From the NCBI RefSeq assembly GCF_900182615.1, contig NZ_FXTE01000010.1, positions 1-64,000 of the forward strand: a stretch of 64,000 nucleotides of DNA, written 5' to 3'. The position numbers and the translations under genes are program-made. A model generated the notes under the pieces. It was not told the origin of the DNA and ran no database searches. It saw only the letters and a program-made list of their open reading frames with translations. Positions 6,981-15,087 of the stretch are shown here, one piece after another. Source of the DNA: Ruegeria faecimaris (GTDB lineage: Bacteria > Pseudomonadota > Alphaproteobacteria > Rhodobacterales > Rhodobacteraceae). Position 1 is the stretch's first letter, and every line of letters starts with the position of its first letter.

Positions 6981-8354
6981 TCATTTCACTGCTACGCCAC
7001 GGGCGGCCAGTTCTTCTTTATCGGCTTCGATAATGGCAGCTTTGGCGTCCTCATAGGCATGGTGTTCAGCGTAATCGAGACCCTGAAGTTCAACTTCTTC
7101 CGGGATGCGCAGTACGCCGGCAGCGGATTGCATTTTCGCTAGAGCCCAGCCTGGCAGGAACCCAAGGACAAAGAACATGATGACCGCACCCGTGATCTGA
7201 CCGATCGGGTTGATGGTTGCATAACCTTCATATGGTGACGAAGGCACGCCCCACAGGACAAAGCCCGCGATGACCAGCCCGACGACACCTGCATAGCCAT
7301 GCACGGCTACAGCACCGACAGCATCATCCAGCTTGAACCGACGCTCTACCCAGTAGTGCAGATTATAGACGATCACGACGCCGATTGCGGCAATGATCAT
7401 CGCTTGGATCGGGTGATACAAATCGTTTCCAGCAGACGCGGTGATGATACCGGCCAGACCGCCCGAGAAGGTCCAGAAGGCATCTCCCTTCGAGACGACA
7501 TAGGCTGCCATCAACCCGCCCGACAGCGACATCAGGAAGTTGAACGTAATCGCCGACAGCGTGGTCGGGGCCAGATAGATGTTGGTTGCAGTCCAGGTGG
7601 CGCCAACGATCTGACCGTCGATAACCTCGGGCGAGATTACCGGAACGTTACAGGCGGCATAGAAGCCCCAGAACCCGGTATAGATCAGGAAAATTCCGAT
7701 GGTCAGCAACCATGGATTATGCGGAGGAATATCCCGCGGCGTTCCATCTTTGGCGAACTTGCCAAGTCGTGGACCCAGTACCATGATCACACCAAGTGCG
7801 TAACCACCTGCGATTGCATGGATAACGCCTGACGCATATGCATCGTGATATCCCAAGATGCGCACCATCCAGCCACCATAGTGCCAGCCCCAAGCAGCGT
7901 CGATGATCCACCAGACGGACCCGATCATGACTGCATGGACCCACAAAGCTGATGACCTGATCCGTTCGATCACTGAACCAGAAACGATCGAGGCAGCCGT
8001 CCACGAGAACAGAAGGAACGCGGCCCAGAAGACCCCTGTGATTCTGTCGTCCAAATTGGTTGCCATTGTGTTCGCCCACGGTAGATTTGCGGCACCTGCT
8101 TCGGTGTCGAGACCGCCCCAGAACGGAAAGTTCGGGAACGCCCAGTAGATCCACCATCCAAAGAAGAAGAACGTGACCGTCACCAGCGGGATGATCATGA
8201 TGTTTTTCATCAATGTGTGCATATGGTTACGGGCCCGGCTGGCGCCGACTTCGTACATGCAAAAGCCCACATGGATGAGGAACATGAAGACGACCGTTAC
8301 CCAGTAATAAAACTCGGTAAAGACCGTCGTAAGTGCATTTAGATTGCCATCCAC
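6981..8354 (-). CDS. amt: Amt-family ammonium/methylammonium transporter
   Basis: A 457-residue polytopic protein with about 11 membrane helices. Amt features include MYEVGASRARNHMHTLMKNI in the second segment, GVIHAIAGGYALGVIMVLGPR, DAVGAVAVHGYAGVVGLVIAGFVLWG near the C terminus and the pore-type histidines within them. It is the first gene of the operon leading to mgsABC and gmaS. It may bring in methylammonium or recapture NH4+ released by methylamine catabolism. It is more divergent from classic AmtB than usual (MYEVGASRARN where MLE-x-G-x-R-x-KN is common). No glnK is next to it, so regulation is probably by substrate rather than nitrogen status. Confidence 0.9.
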   Translation of the reverse strand: MDGNLNALTTVFTEFYYWVTVVFMFLIHVGFCMYEVGASRARNHMHTLMKNIMIIPLVTVTFFFFGWWIYWAFPNFPFWGGLDTEAGAANLPWANTMATNLDDRITGVFWAAFLLFSWTAASIVSGSVIERIRSSALWVHAVMIGSVWWIIDAAWGWHYGGWMVRILGYHDAYASGVIHAIAGGYALGVIMVLGPRLGKFAKDGTPRDIPPHNPWLLTIGIFLIYTGFWGFYAACNVPVISPEVIDGQIVGATWTATNIYLAPTTLSAITFNFLMSLSGGLMAAYVVSKGDAFWTFSGGLAGIITASAGNDLYHPIQAMIIAAIGVVIVYNLHYWVERRFKLDDAVGAVAVHGYAGVVGLVIAGFVLWGVPSSPYEGYATINPIGQITGAVIMFFVLGFLPGWALAKMQSAAGVLRIPEEVELQGLDYAEHHAYEDAKAAIIEADKEELAARGVAVK

Positions 8355-8693
8355 TTCGTAGTCTCCCTGTTGTTGCAGCAGGAGGTCTTTCTGCGAAGCA
8401 TTTCCTGCTGGGAATAATTGTATACTAAGGGGACAATCTCATTGGCGACCTGTCAATAGATATGTGGGGCAAACATCTTTAAGGTCGGTGCTTGATGTAT
8501 GTCCTCACACGTCAAAAAACGCACTAAGCCACAGATAAAGAAAAGAAATATCAATATTCTCGAATGTTCTTAGGGTGCAAAAATTGCAGGCAAATATTCC
8601 CAACAGGAAAAAATTCTGCACACAAGTGTTGATTTTCAACCCAACATCGGCCTCAATATGGGCAACAAAAATGATCAACGGGAGAACCGAACC
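8355..8693. promoter_or_regulatory. Divergent control region between the amt-mgs-gmaS and dmm operons
   Basis: A 339-bp, comparatively AT-rich gap that must contain both promoters. The clearest structure is TGCAA-AAA-TTGCA at 8576-8588, listed separately. A perfect TTGACA lies on the minus strand at 8456-8451 and TATACTAA at 8421-8428, but their spacing (about 22 bp) is too long for a normal sigma70 pair. I see no convincing sigma54 site and no gene. Confidence 0.6.
8576..8588. promoter_or_regulatory. Palindrome TGCAA-N3-TTGCA upstream of dmmD
   Basis: Perfect 5-bp arms around an AAA spacer, about 105 bp upstream of the dmmD start in the gap shared with the amt operon. It is a candidate site for the XRE-cupin regulator encoded at 13034-13690 or another substrate-responsive regulator. 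No second copy was noticed, so the assignment is weak. Confidence 0.35.
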
Positions 8694-9839
8694 ATGGCCA
8701 TTCTTTGGAGGACGTCGGCCCTTGCGCAGCGCCACGCCCAGATCGGCGGCGAGCTTGAAGACTGGAACGGGATGGGGACTGCTTGGTTCTATGACCAAAG
8801 CCCTGAACGTGCCAAAGCTGACTACGAAGCAATTCGAACCAAAGCTGGTCTTATGGATGTTTCCGGCTTGAAAAAGGTTCACGTGGTTGGTGAGGATGCC
8901 GCCTATGTCATTGATCGTGTCACCACGCGGAACGTCGAAAAGATCATGCCGGGGCGGTCGACCTATGCCTCAATCCTGAATGCCGAAGGCAAGTTTGTTG
9001 ATGATTGCATCATCTATCGCCTGTCGGTGAACACGTGGCTGGTGGTGCATGGCACAGGCACAGGAATGGAGCAGCTGACATCCGTGGCGGCGGGTAAGAA
9101 TTGTTCGGTCATCTTCGATGATGACATGCATGACATGTCGCTGCAGGGTCCGGTGGCTGTAGACTTCCTGGCTAAGCACATCCCCGGAATTCGCGATCTG
9201 GCCTATTTCGGCATCATGCAGACCAAGCTATATGGCTGCCCGGTGATGATTTCGCGGACCGGCTATACCGGTGAGCGCGGGTATGAGATCTTCTGTCAGG
9301 CCAAGCACGCCGTTCACTTGTGGGACAGCATTCTGGCTGATGGCAAGGATATGGGCATCGTCCCGGTCCAGTTCTCGACGCTCGACCTGTTGCGCACCGA
9401 AAGCTACCTGCTGTTTTACCCCGGCGACAATTCCGAAACCTATCCGTTCGATGGCGATACCTGCGGCGATACACTGTGGGAACTGGGCCTGGATTTCACT
9501 GTCTCACCTGGAAAAACCGGCTTTATCGGCGCCGAGAACCACTATGCATCGCAAGGCAAAGAGCGGTTTAAGATCTATGGCGTCAAACTGAACGGCACGA
9601 CGCCGGCGGATGAAGGCGCGGATCTGCTGCAAAACGGCGAGAAAGTCGGCGTTGTCACCTTCGGCATGTATTCTGATATCAATGGTCACAATGTGGGTAT
9701 CGCGCGGATGCCGGTCGCATGTGCATCACCCGGCACCAAGCTGACGGTGCGTAACGGCGATGGGACAGAAATAACGGCAACTGCGGAAGAGATGCCGTTC
9801 TACGATCAGGACAAATCGATCAGAACCGCAAAGGGCTGA
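8694..9839 (+). CDS. dmmD: DmmD, GcvT-like aminomethyltransferase of dimethylamine catabolism
   Basis: The start chosen is the ATG of MAILWRTSALA, preceded by CGGGAG nine bases upstream; an upstream in-frame Met at 8658 lacks this. The 381-residue protein is a folate-binding GcvT relative with KAGLMDVSGLKKVHVVGEDA, DRVTTRNV, GFIGAENH and a C-terminal barrel. The family binds tetrahydrofolate and accepts C1 units. In Ruegeria pomeroyi dmmD was reported necessary for growth on methylated amines but not for DmmABC activity in a heterologous host. That fits a role in capturing formaldehyde as methylene-THF. A terminator-like hairpin lies between dmmD and dmmA. Confidence 0.88.
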   Translation: MAILWRTSALAQRHAQIGGELEDWNGMGTAWFYDQSPERAKADYEAIRTKAGLMDVSGLKKVHVVGEDAAYVIDRVTTRNVEKIMPGRSTYASILNAEGKFVDDCIIYRLSVNTWLVVHGTGTGMEQLTSVAAGKNCSVIFDDDMHDMSLQGPVAVDFLAKHIPGIRDLAYFGIMQTKLYGCPVMISRTGYTGERGYEIFCQAKHAVHLWDSILADGKDMGIVPVQFSTLDLLRTESYLLFYPGDNSETYPFDGDTCGDTLWELGLDFTVSPGKTGFIGAENHYASQGKERFKIYGVKLNGTTPADEGADLLQNGEKVGVVTFGMYSDINGHNVGIARMPVACASPGTKLTVRNGDGTEITATAEEMPFYDQDKSIRTAKG

Positions 9840-9847
9840 GTTTCAGG

Positions 9848-9878
9848 GGGCGCGACGGACACACCGTGGCGCCCTTTT
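9848..9878 (+). terminator. Terminator-like hairpin between dmmD and dmmA
   Basis: GGGCGC (9848-9853) pairs with GCGCCC (9869-9874). An inner CGG/CCG stem (9856-9858, 9864-9866) and TTTT (9875-9878) follow. It ends 15 bp before the dmmA start. Either partial termination sets a DmmD:DmmABC ratio or the hairpin protects processed RNA. Confidence 0.7.
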
Positions 9879-9893
9879 CCTATTGAGGGCACA

Positions 9894-10490
9894 ATGTCAA
9901 AGTTCGAATTTCCCAAGTCAATCGCAAGCCGCCCGGTCTGGGGCACGCTAGAGGTTCGCCAGGGCGAACATCATCTCATGATAGCCGAGGCTGAAGGGGC
10001 CGAAGCCATTCTCGACATCGCAACACCTGACCTGATGGCCAAAACCCATCTGATCTATATCCCGAAAGGCACGGATTTCGCGGAAAAGCTAAGGGCATTG
10101 AACCCTGCTCAGTTCTATGAAGGCCCGTCTTTCGAGGCGTCTCTGCCGCGCATTCGTCGGGTTCTGGAGGACGCGCATATGGGATTGCAGGTCTACCTGA
10201 CCGGCACCGAAGGCATGATGGGGCAGGCCATGAATGAAGTGATGGCTGTGGGTCTGCCACACACGGCGATCCAGACCGAACATCGCGGATCGGTCGCCCG
10301 TCGGATGCAATGCGTGCATTGCAAGGGCATCACCGAAGACGTCGAGATTGACCCGTTTGTCTGTTCACATTGCGGCTTAAACCTGTTTGTGCGCGATCAC
10401 TACTCCCGCCGTCTTGCCGCCTATCAGGGCGTCCGTATCGACGCCGAGGATCATGGTAATGTGCCCGAGTCGAAGGGGATTTACGAATGA
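9894..10490 (+). CDS. dmmA: Dimethylamine monooxygenase subunit DmmA, zinc-ribbon protein
   Basis: A 198-residue protein with a C-terminal zinc ribbon: CVHC near residue 142 and CSHCGLNLFVRDHYSRRLAAY near residue 160. The N-terminal two thirds (TLEVRQGEHHLMIAEAEGAE, then YLTGTEGMMGQAMNEVM) looks like an alpha/beta fold and is specific to this family. DmmABC together oxidise dimethylamine to methylamine and formaldehyde; DmmA is a structural or electron-transfer partner. Its last codons overlap the dmmB ATG (ATGA), implying coupled translation. The name follows the dmmDABC order described for Ruegeria pomeroyi; identity rests on both sequence and context. Confidence 0.88.
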   Translation: MSKFEFPKSIASRPVWGTLEVRQGEHHLMIAEAEGAEAILDIATPDLMAKTHLIYIPKGTDFAEKLRALNPAQFYEGPSFEASLPRIRRVLEDAHMGLQVYLTGTEGMMGQAMNEVMAVGLPHTAIQTEHRGSVARRMQCVHCKGITEDVEIDPFVCSHCGLNLFVRDHYSRRLAAYQGVRIDAEDHGNVPESKGIYE

Positions 10491-11449
10491 GCGGTGCTGA
10501 GAAAATTCAGGTCAAGGTGACCGAGATCACTCCGCTGAACGAATTGGTGACGCGGTTCCGGTTCGAACGTATCGACGGCACGCCATTACCAACCTTTTCG
10601 GGCGGGGCACATACTGTGGTCGAAATGAAGGATGGTGCCATTACACGGCTTAACCCCTATTCGTTGATGTCGGATCCGTTTGATCAGTCATCTTATACAA
10701 TTTCGGTTCGACGCGATGATGAGGGCAGGGGGGGGTCGCTGTTCATGCACCGCCAGGTCAAGCTGGGCGACGAGATGACCATCAGCTATCCGGTCAACTT
10801 GTTTTCACTGGACTTGCGCGCCCGCAAGCATCTGTTTCTGGCCGGTGGCATCGGGATCACCCCGTTTCTGGCGCAGATCAAACAGTTGGAATTGCTGCAC
10901 GGGCATTGGGAGTTGCATTACGCGTGCCGAAACACTGCCTTGGCATCTTATGCTGAGCAACTGACAGACAGGCATCCGAACGAAACCCATCTGTACTATG
11001 ACGATCAGAGCCAGGCGATCGATCTGAAAAATCTGCTCAGCGGGCAACCCTTGGGAACGCATGTGTATGTGTGTGGTCCAAAGGGCATGATCGACTGGGT
11101 CCGAAACACGGCTGCCGCCGAAGGCTGGCCCGAAGATTGCGTGCACTACGAAGAGTTCCTGGCGCCTCAGCCCGGCAAACCGTTCGAGGTGCGCTTGGCG
11201 GCATCGGATAAGGTCATTCATGTGGGTGAAAACGAAAGCCTGTTGGAGGCCATCGAACGTGAAGGCGTGGACGCACCGTATCTGTGCCGCGGTGGGGCCT
11301 GCGGTCAGTGCGAAACCGTTGTGCTCGACCATGAAGGTAATTTCGTTCACCGCGATCACTGGCTGACCGGCGAAGAAAAGGCCGCGGGCAAGAAAATCAT
11401 GCCCTGTGTATCGCGCTTCGAGGGCAAGTCCCTCGTGCTGGACCGTTGA
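10487..11449 (+). CDS. dmmB: Dimethylamine monooxygenase reductase DmmB, flavin/[2Fe-2S] protein
   Basis: A 320-residue phthalate-dioxygenase-reductase-type electron carrier. The N-terminal flavin-binding barrel contains NPYSLMSDP; a nucleotide-binding domain follows (HLFLAGGIGITPFLAQIKQL and VYVCGPKGMIDWV). The C-terminal plant-type ferredoxin carries CRGGACGQC and a fourth cysteine in IMPCVSR. It would pass electrons from NAD(P)H to the haem subunit DmmC. The ATG overlaps the dmmA stop by four bases. dmmC follows after a short gap with a strong AGAGGAGG ribosome site. Domain assignment is secure; the substrate pathway is from context. Confidence 0.9.
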   Translation: MSGAEKIQVKVTEITPLNELVTRFRFERIDGTPLPTFSGGAHTVVEMKDGAITRLNPYSLMSDPFDQSSYTISVRRDDEGRGGSLFMHRQVKLGDEMTISYPVNLFSLDLRARKHLFLAGGIGITPFLAQIKQLELLHGHWELHYACRNTALASYAEQLTDRHPNETHLYYDDQSQAIDLKNLLSGQPLGTHVYVCGPKGMIDWVRNTAAAEGWPEDCVHYEEFLAPQPGKPFEVRLAASDKVIHVGENESLLEAIEREGVDAPYLCRGGACGQCETVVLDHEGNFVHRDHWLTGEEKAAGKKIMPCVSRFEGKSLVLDR

Positions 11450-11462
11450 GAGGAGGCCCAAC

Positions 11463-12530
11463 ATGACCATTCAATTCAACGACGAATCCTTCCGCGATGA
11501 CTATACGTTTCACAACTCGGACTGGGCGATCAAACGCTTTCCGTTTCCGTTTCACGAAGACAGCTATATGTATTCGGTCAACATGGAACAGCATCGCGGC
11601 GGGCCCAAAGGATCGGTCTACGAGATGCGGTTCGACGTCGACGAACACTATGTGTCCGAGATGAAAGACCGCGCCATGGTATTGGATCAGGATCCGTTGC
11701 GCTGCCAGTCACTGCCGCATATGACTTTGGCCGGTTGGGACTTGCTAGAGCTGATCATGGTCAGCAAATCCGAAGACTATCCCGATCTGTTCGAACTGCA
11801 TCGCAATGGCAACCAGTGGCGCTGGGTCAACAAACCGATGGGCATTGATCACAGCTTTACCTTCATGGACGAAACCACGCTTCCGTACGGGCCGATGGAA
11901 TACATCACCCGTCAGGCACAGGGTGATTTCGCCGTGCTGGATCAGCGTGACGAGATGCTGTGGATGGACGCGGGAATGGTGACGACCCAAGCGGATTGGA
12001 GCCTGGATTTTGACATCGGAATGAACTTTTTCGAATGGCACGCGCCGGTTCCCAAAGCCCATGAAATGGGCATTTTCCAACGCGCCCTGAAATTCCTGCT
12101 GAACATTCAACAGGGTGCCCCGGCACGGCGTCTGAATTGGACTATGACAGTGAATCCGCTGCTGGATACCAGCCCGGAAAACTATCACAAATGGGGTATC
12201 CAGAAGACGACGCTGACACCTGAAAACATAGCGCACAAACAGTATCTGCGGGTCGAGTTGCAAACCTTTTTCCGCCTACCGCGTTCCAACGCCCTGGTGT
12301 TCCCGATCCGCTGCTACCTGTGTAGTTTTCAGGACCTGATGACCGTACCCAAATGGGGCCGTCGTCTGCATCGGGTCATCCGGGACCTGCCGGTCGAGCT
12401 GGCAACCTATAAAGGGTTCATCGATAACCGCCCCATGATGTTGGACTATCTCAGCCAGTTTGACGACGGGTTGCCCACGTCTCCGGGGATCTGGCCGGAT
12501 TTGGAAACGGAACCACCTTTGTCTAAGTAA
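11463..12530 (+). CDS. dmmC: Dimethylamine monooxygenase catalytic subunit DmmC, DUF3445 haem protein
   Basis: The ATG at 11463 has a GAGGAGG Shine-Dalgarno; the frame upstream of it only runs back into dmmB. The 355-residue protein belongs to the DUF3445 / haem-dependent oxidative N-demethylase alpha family. Visible blocks are PFPFHEDSYMYSVNMEQH, LDQDPLRCQSLPHMTLAGWD, WSLDFDIGMNFFEWHAPVPK, LRVELQTFFRLPRSNALVFP and IRCYLCSFQDL. The family uses a PAS-like haem pocket to oxidise secondary or tertiary amines. With DmmA and DmmB it converts dimethylamine to methylamine, which feeds gmaS and mgsABC encoded on the opposite strand. Confidence 0.9.
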   Translation: MTIQFNDESFRDDYTFHNSDWAIKRFPFPFHEDSYMYSVNMEQHRGGPKGSVYEMRFDVDEHYVSEMKDRAMVLDQDPLRCQSLPHMTLAGWDLLELIMVSKSEDYPDLFELHRNGNQWRWVNKPMGIDHSFTFMDETTLPYGPMEYITRQAQGDFAVLDQRDEMLWMDAGMVTTQADWSLDFDIGMNFFEWHAPVPKAHEMGIFQRALKFLLNIQQGAPARRLNWTMTVNPLLDTSPENYHKWGIQKTTLTPENIAHKQYLRVELQTFFRLPRSNALVFPIRCYLCSFQDLMTVPKWGRRLHRVIRDLPVELATYKGFIDNRPMMLDYLSQFDDGLPTSPGIWPDLETEPPLSK

Positions 12531-12558
12531 GCGAGACTTGCGAAATTTCTCAACTCAT

Positions 12559-13056
12559 ATGATTGATCCGGTCGAAGCGCCTTGGCTCATCTCGAGTGAC
12601 GATTTTGCTTTGTATGACGTGCTTGCGCTGCTTCGCGCGTCATTTCAGTACATGGATGCCCGGATCGACCCTCCGTCTTCTATCCATAGTCTGAACGTGG
12701 AAGGAATGCAGGTGCATTGTCAGGGTGGCGGCGAGATCTGGGCCGTTGGGCGACCACTTTTCGCGTGTATGTTTCTGACGCCCAAGCCCGACAGTTTGTA
12801 CCTTGGAAAGCTTGCGGTGAAGGATGGATTGCGGGGTCAGGGTATCGGCCGCAGGTTGGTGGATCATGCTGTACGCCGTGCTGCAGAGCTTGGCTTACCT
12901 GCGCTGGAACTGGAAACACGCGTGGAACTTACTGAAAACCATCGCGTATTTTCGAGGCTGGGGTTCACGATCGTAAGCACGGGCAGTCGCGAAGGTTATG
13001 ACAGACCCACAGATTTCTTATTGCGCAAACCGATCAGTTTGTCTGCGGATAGCTGA
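12559..13056 (+). CDS. GNAT-family N-acetyltransferase
   Basis: A 165-residue protein starting MIDPVEAPW; the frame is open further upstream but that part overlaps dmmC and has no family match. The acetyl-CoA-binding motif is LYLGKLAVKDGLRGQGIGRRLVDHA in region 90-115 (Q/R-x-x-G-x-G/A type). It is followed by LPALELETRVELTENHRVFSRLGF. The substrate is unknown. It begins 28 bp after dmmC and is probably co-transcribed with the dmm operon. Its last 23 bases overlap the 3' end of the convergent regulator gene. Confidence 0.85.
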   Translation: MIDPVEAPWLISSDDFALYDVLALLRASFQYMDARIDPPSSIHSLNVEGMQVHCQGGGEIWAVGRPLFACMFLTPKPDSLYLGKLAVKDGLRGQGIGRRLVDHAVRRAAELGLPALELETRVELTENHRVFSRLGFTIVSTGSREGYDRPTDFLLRKPISLSADS

Positions 13057-13690
13057 TCACTGATATATACCGCGCCGGCAGACTGACAAGCCGTTCGGGC
13101 CCATGCGGAGCATCTGCATCAAAGAACAGGGTATCGCCGGGTTTTAGCGGGTAAATCTGGTCCCCGTGGCGGTAATCCACCTCACCGTCCAGCATGTAAA
13201 TCGTCTCGATCCCGCCATGTTGGAAAGTTGGGAACACATCTGATTCAGCGGTCAGGGTAATCAGATACGGTTCTACGATCACGCCGGATCCGTTGGCACC
13301 AATATGTCCCAACAGGTTATACTGATGGTTCGCACGTGTTCCTTCACGCTCCAGTTCGACGCCTTCTCCTGCTTTTGTATGAACCGCCTCGCGGCGTTCT
13401 TCAAACTGCCGGAAAAAGCTTGTCAAAGGAACCGAAAGCGCATCCGCCAGCGATTGCAGAGTCGTCAATGACGGCGACGTATTTCCGTTTTCGATCTTGG
13501 ACAGCATGCCAATCGACAGGCCGGTCAACTGGGCCAGCTCTGCGACCGTTATGTTCTGCTGTTTGCGAAAGGCACGAACCTCGCGGCCGATGGCAACTTC
13601 AAGAACTTTCTCTCTGTCACCCGAACGAACGGAATGTGGGTCCTGCGTCAGGTTTGCTGCCATTTCTTTGTCGCGTTTTTTCAATTTCAT
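13034..13690 (-). CDS. XRE-family regulator with C-terminal cupin sensor domain
   Basis: A 218-residue protein. An N-terminal helix-turn-helix (VRAFRKQQNITVAELAQLTGLSIGMLSKIENGNTSPSLTTL, about residues 37-77) is followed by a cupin barrel (FQHGGIETIYMLDGEVDYRHGDQIYPLKPGDTLFFDADAPHGPERL). Such proteins are repressors that respond to small ligands. As the only regulator gene inside the methylated-amine block it is the leading candidate to control dmm and/or amt-mgs-gmaS, but nothing in the sequence proves this. Two alternative starts exist (13690 and the Met at 13663); both have weak ribosome sites. Confidence 0.88.
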   Translation of the reverse strand: MKLKKRDKEMAANLTQDPHSVRSGDREKVLEVAIGREVRAFRKQQNITVAELAQLTGLSIGMLSKIENGNTSPSLTTLQSLADALSVPLTSFFRQFEERREAVHTKAGEGVELEREGTRANHQYNLLGHIGANGSGVIVEPYLITLTAESDVFPTFQHGGIETIYMLDGEVDYRHGDQIYPLKPGDTLFFDADAPHGPERLVSLPARYISVISYPQTN

Positions 13691-13927
13691 TCTTTCAACG
13701 TCTTGCTACACGTGTCCAAACCGGTTCTGCAAGCAGGCGCGGCGCAATACCCAATTCTATTCGGATTACCATAGCATCAGTTTTTCCTGATAGTAATATA
13801 ATCATGCTGACAGAAAACAGAATAGAGATCGGATTCTCACTGTTTGACGGCTTTCACGGCTCTGACGCCGATGTCCTAAATCAAGGTTCGGCAGCTGTGG
13901 CAAGGATGCTTGGTACACCAGAACGTC

Positions 13928-14950
13928 TTAGGTTTTGACCCTTTCATCGGGCACTTCCACAGGAGACCTCAACCAGCGACGCGGATTGACGCCGATCACC
14001 CTTAAGAACTCGCGGTTGAAGTTCGACTTGGTGTTAAACCCGCTGGCCAGCATCGCCTCGGTCACCGATTTTCCAGTCTTCATTACGGCGCAAGCGTGAG
14101 AAATCCGATGCCTATTGATGTAGCGAGACACATTCTCGCTTTTGCCTTTGTTGATTGCGCTTGAAAGCTGCTTTTCTGGAACCTGCAATTTTCGGGCCAA
14201 CCGGGCCAGTGTGAGATCGGGATCGAGATATGGCTTATGTGTTTCCATATAGGCGTCGAGCTTTTCGACAATAGCGGTGTCACGGGTTTTATCTTGCTTG
14301 GAATACGCATCGCGCGTGTCAGAACCAATGCTCTGGCTTTCGATTGCATGCGATAGGCTGAGCGCCCCTAATATGAGCAATGTGATTGCGGAAAACAGGC
14401 TTGGCAGCCAGAGCAAGACCTCGGTGTCTCCTGATGCAAGGCGGACTGCAATGAATATGTCGCTGCCTGCTGAGGCGATCAAAGCGATGGCCAGAACACG
14501 CCAAACCCAAACAATCATGCGCCCGTTTTCTAAGCGGCTATGGGGCAAACAATCTTCGCCGCGCAAGAGCATAAACGCGATGGCGATACCGTATGCCGCA
14601 AAGAGAAAGGGGATCAACACGTCCAGCGCTTCGGGTTGGGTTGCCAGAAAACTTATCGCAAGGGCCGGACCTACCGCATGCAAATACAAGTCCTGTCTGC
14701 GCAGATAACCCACCGAGGCCTGACGAAAGGACAGCCACGCGGATGCGGCAATTACAGTCGCAAGAATGGGCTGAACGACCCTGAGACCCGTAAAGCCATA
14801 ATATTGCACAAGCGCGATAACCGCACTTTGTGCTGCGCAGCATCCGATGAGGACCAAAAGCGTGGGATGGGTTTTGCGGGTCAGAAAGCGATGTAAAAGA
14901 AAGCCCGAAAGCAGCAGGGCAGTAATCATTGGGATTGGTAGAACTGGCAT
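13928..14950 (-). CDS. Membrane-anchored AraC-family regulator
   Basis: A 340-residue protein with a hydrophobic N-terminal half (about seven membrane segments, residues 5-205) joined to a C-terminal AraC DNA-binding domain (LDPDLTLARLARKLQVPEKQLSSAINKG, then VTEAMLASGFNTKSNFNREFLRVIGVNPRRW). The 7TM-AraC layout suggests a signal sensed in or through the membrane. It is divergent from a secreted alpha/beta hydrolase gene across a 137-bp gap that contains 11-bp direct repeats at 21-bp spacing, typical of AraC operators. The hydrolase is therefore the likely target. Confidence 0.88.
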   Translation of the reverse strand: MPVLPIPMITALLLSGFLLHRFLTRKTHPTLLVLIGCCAAQSAVIALVQYYGFTGLRVVQPILATVIAASAWLSFRQASVGYLRRQDLYLHAVGPALAISFLATQPEALDVLIPFLFAAYGIAIAFMLLRGEDCLPHSRLENGRMIVWVWRVLAIALIASAGSDIFIAVRLASGDTEVLLWLPSLFSAITLLILGALSLSHAIESQSIGSDTRDAYSKQDKTRDTAIVEKLDAYMETHKPYLDPDLTLARLARKLQVPEKQLSSAINKGKSENVSRYINRHRISHACAVMKTGKSVTEAMLASGFNTKSNFNREFLRVIGVNPRRWLRSPVEVPDERVKT

Positions 14951-14978
14951 CAGGGGGGTCCGTTTTCGTCTGTCATAG

Positions 14979-15010
14979 GACCTAAATCCTGATCTGCGCG
15001 ACCTTAAACC
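14979..15010. promoter_or_regulatory. Direct-repeat operator, AraC type
   Basis: GACCTAAATCC (14979-14989) and GACCTTAAACC (15000-15010) agree at 9 of 11 positions and are offset by exactly 21 bp, two helical turns. They lie between the AraC start (14950) and the hydrolase start (15088). Direct repeats with this period are the usual target shape for AraC-family proteins. Confidence 0.55.
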
Positions 15011-15087
15011 GGATTCAGGTCGTATGAAATCCCGACAGCGTCTGAATGTAGGCCGACACTAATGCCACCCTACAAAAAAGGCGCGCC

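Noticed and set aside
8355-8693. Sigma54 (nitrogen-type) promoter for amt
   Set aside because: No GG-N10-GC element with the TGGC...TTGC core was found on either strand.
13336-13938. 200-codon plus-strand open frame
   Set aside because: It is antisense to the XRE-cupin gene and intergenic sequence, lacks a ribosome site and shows no domain.
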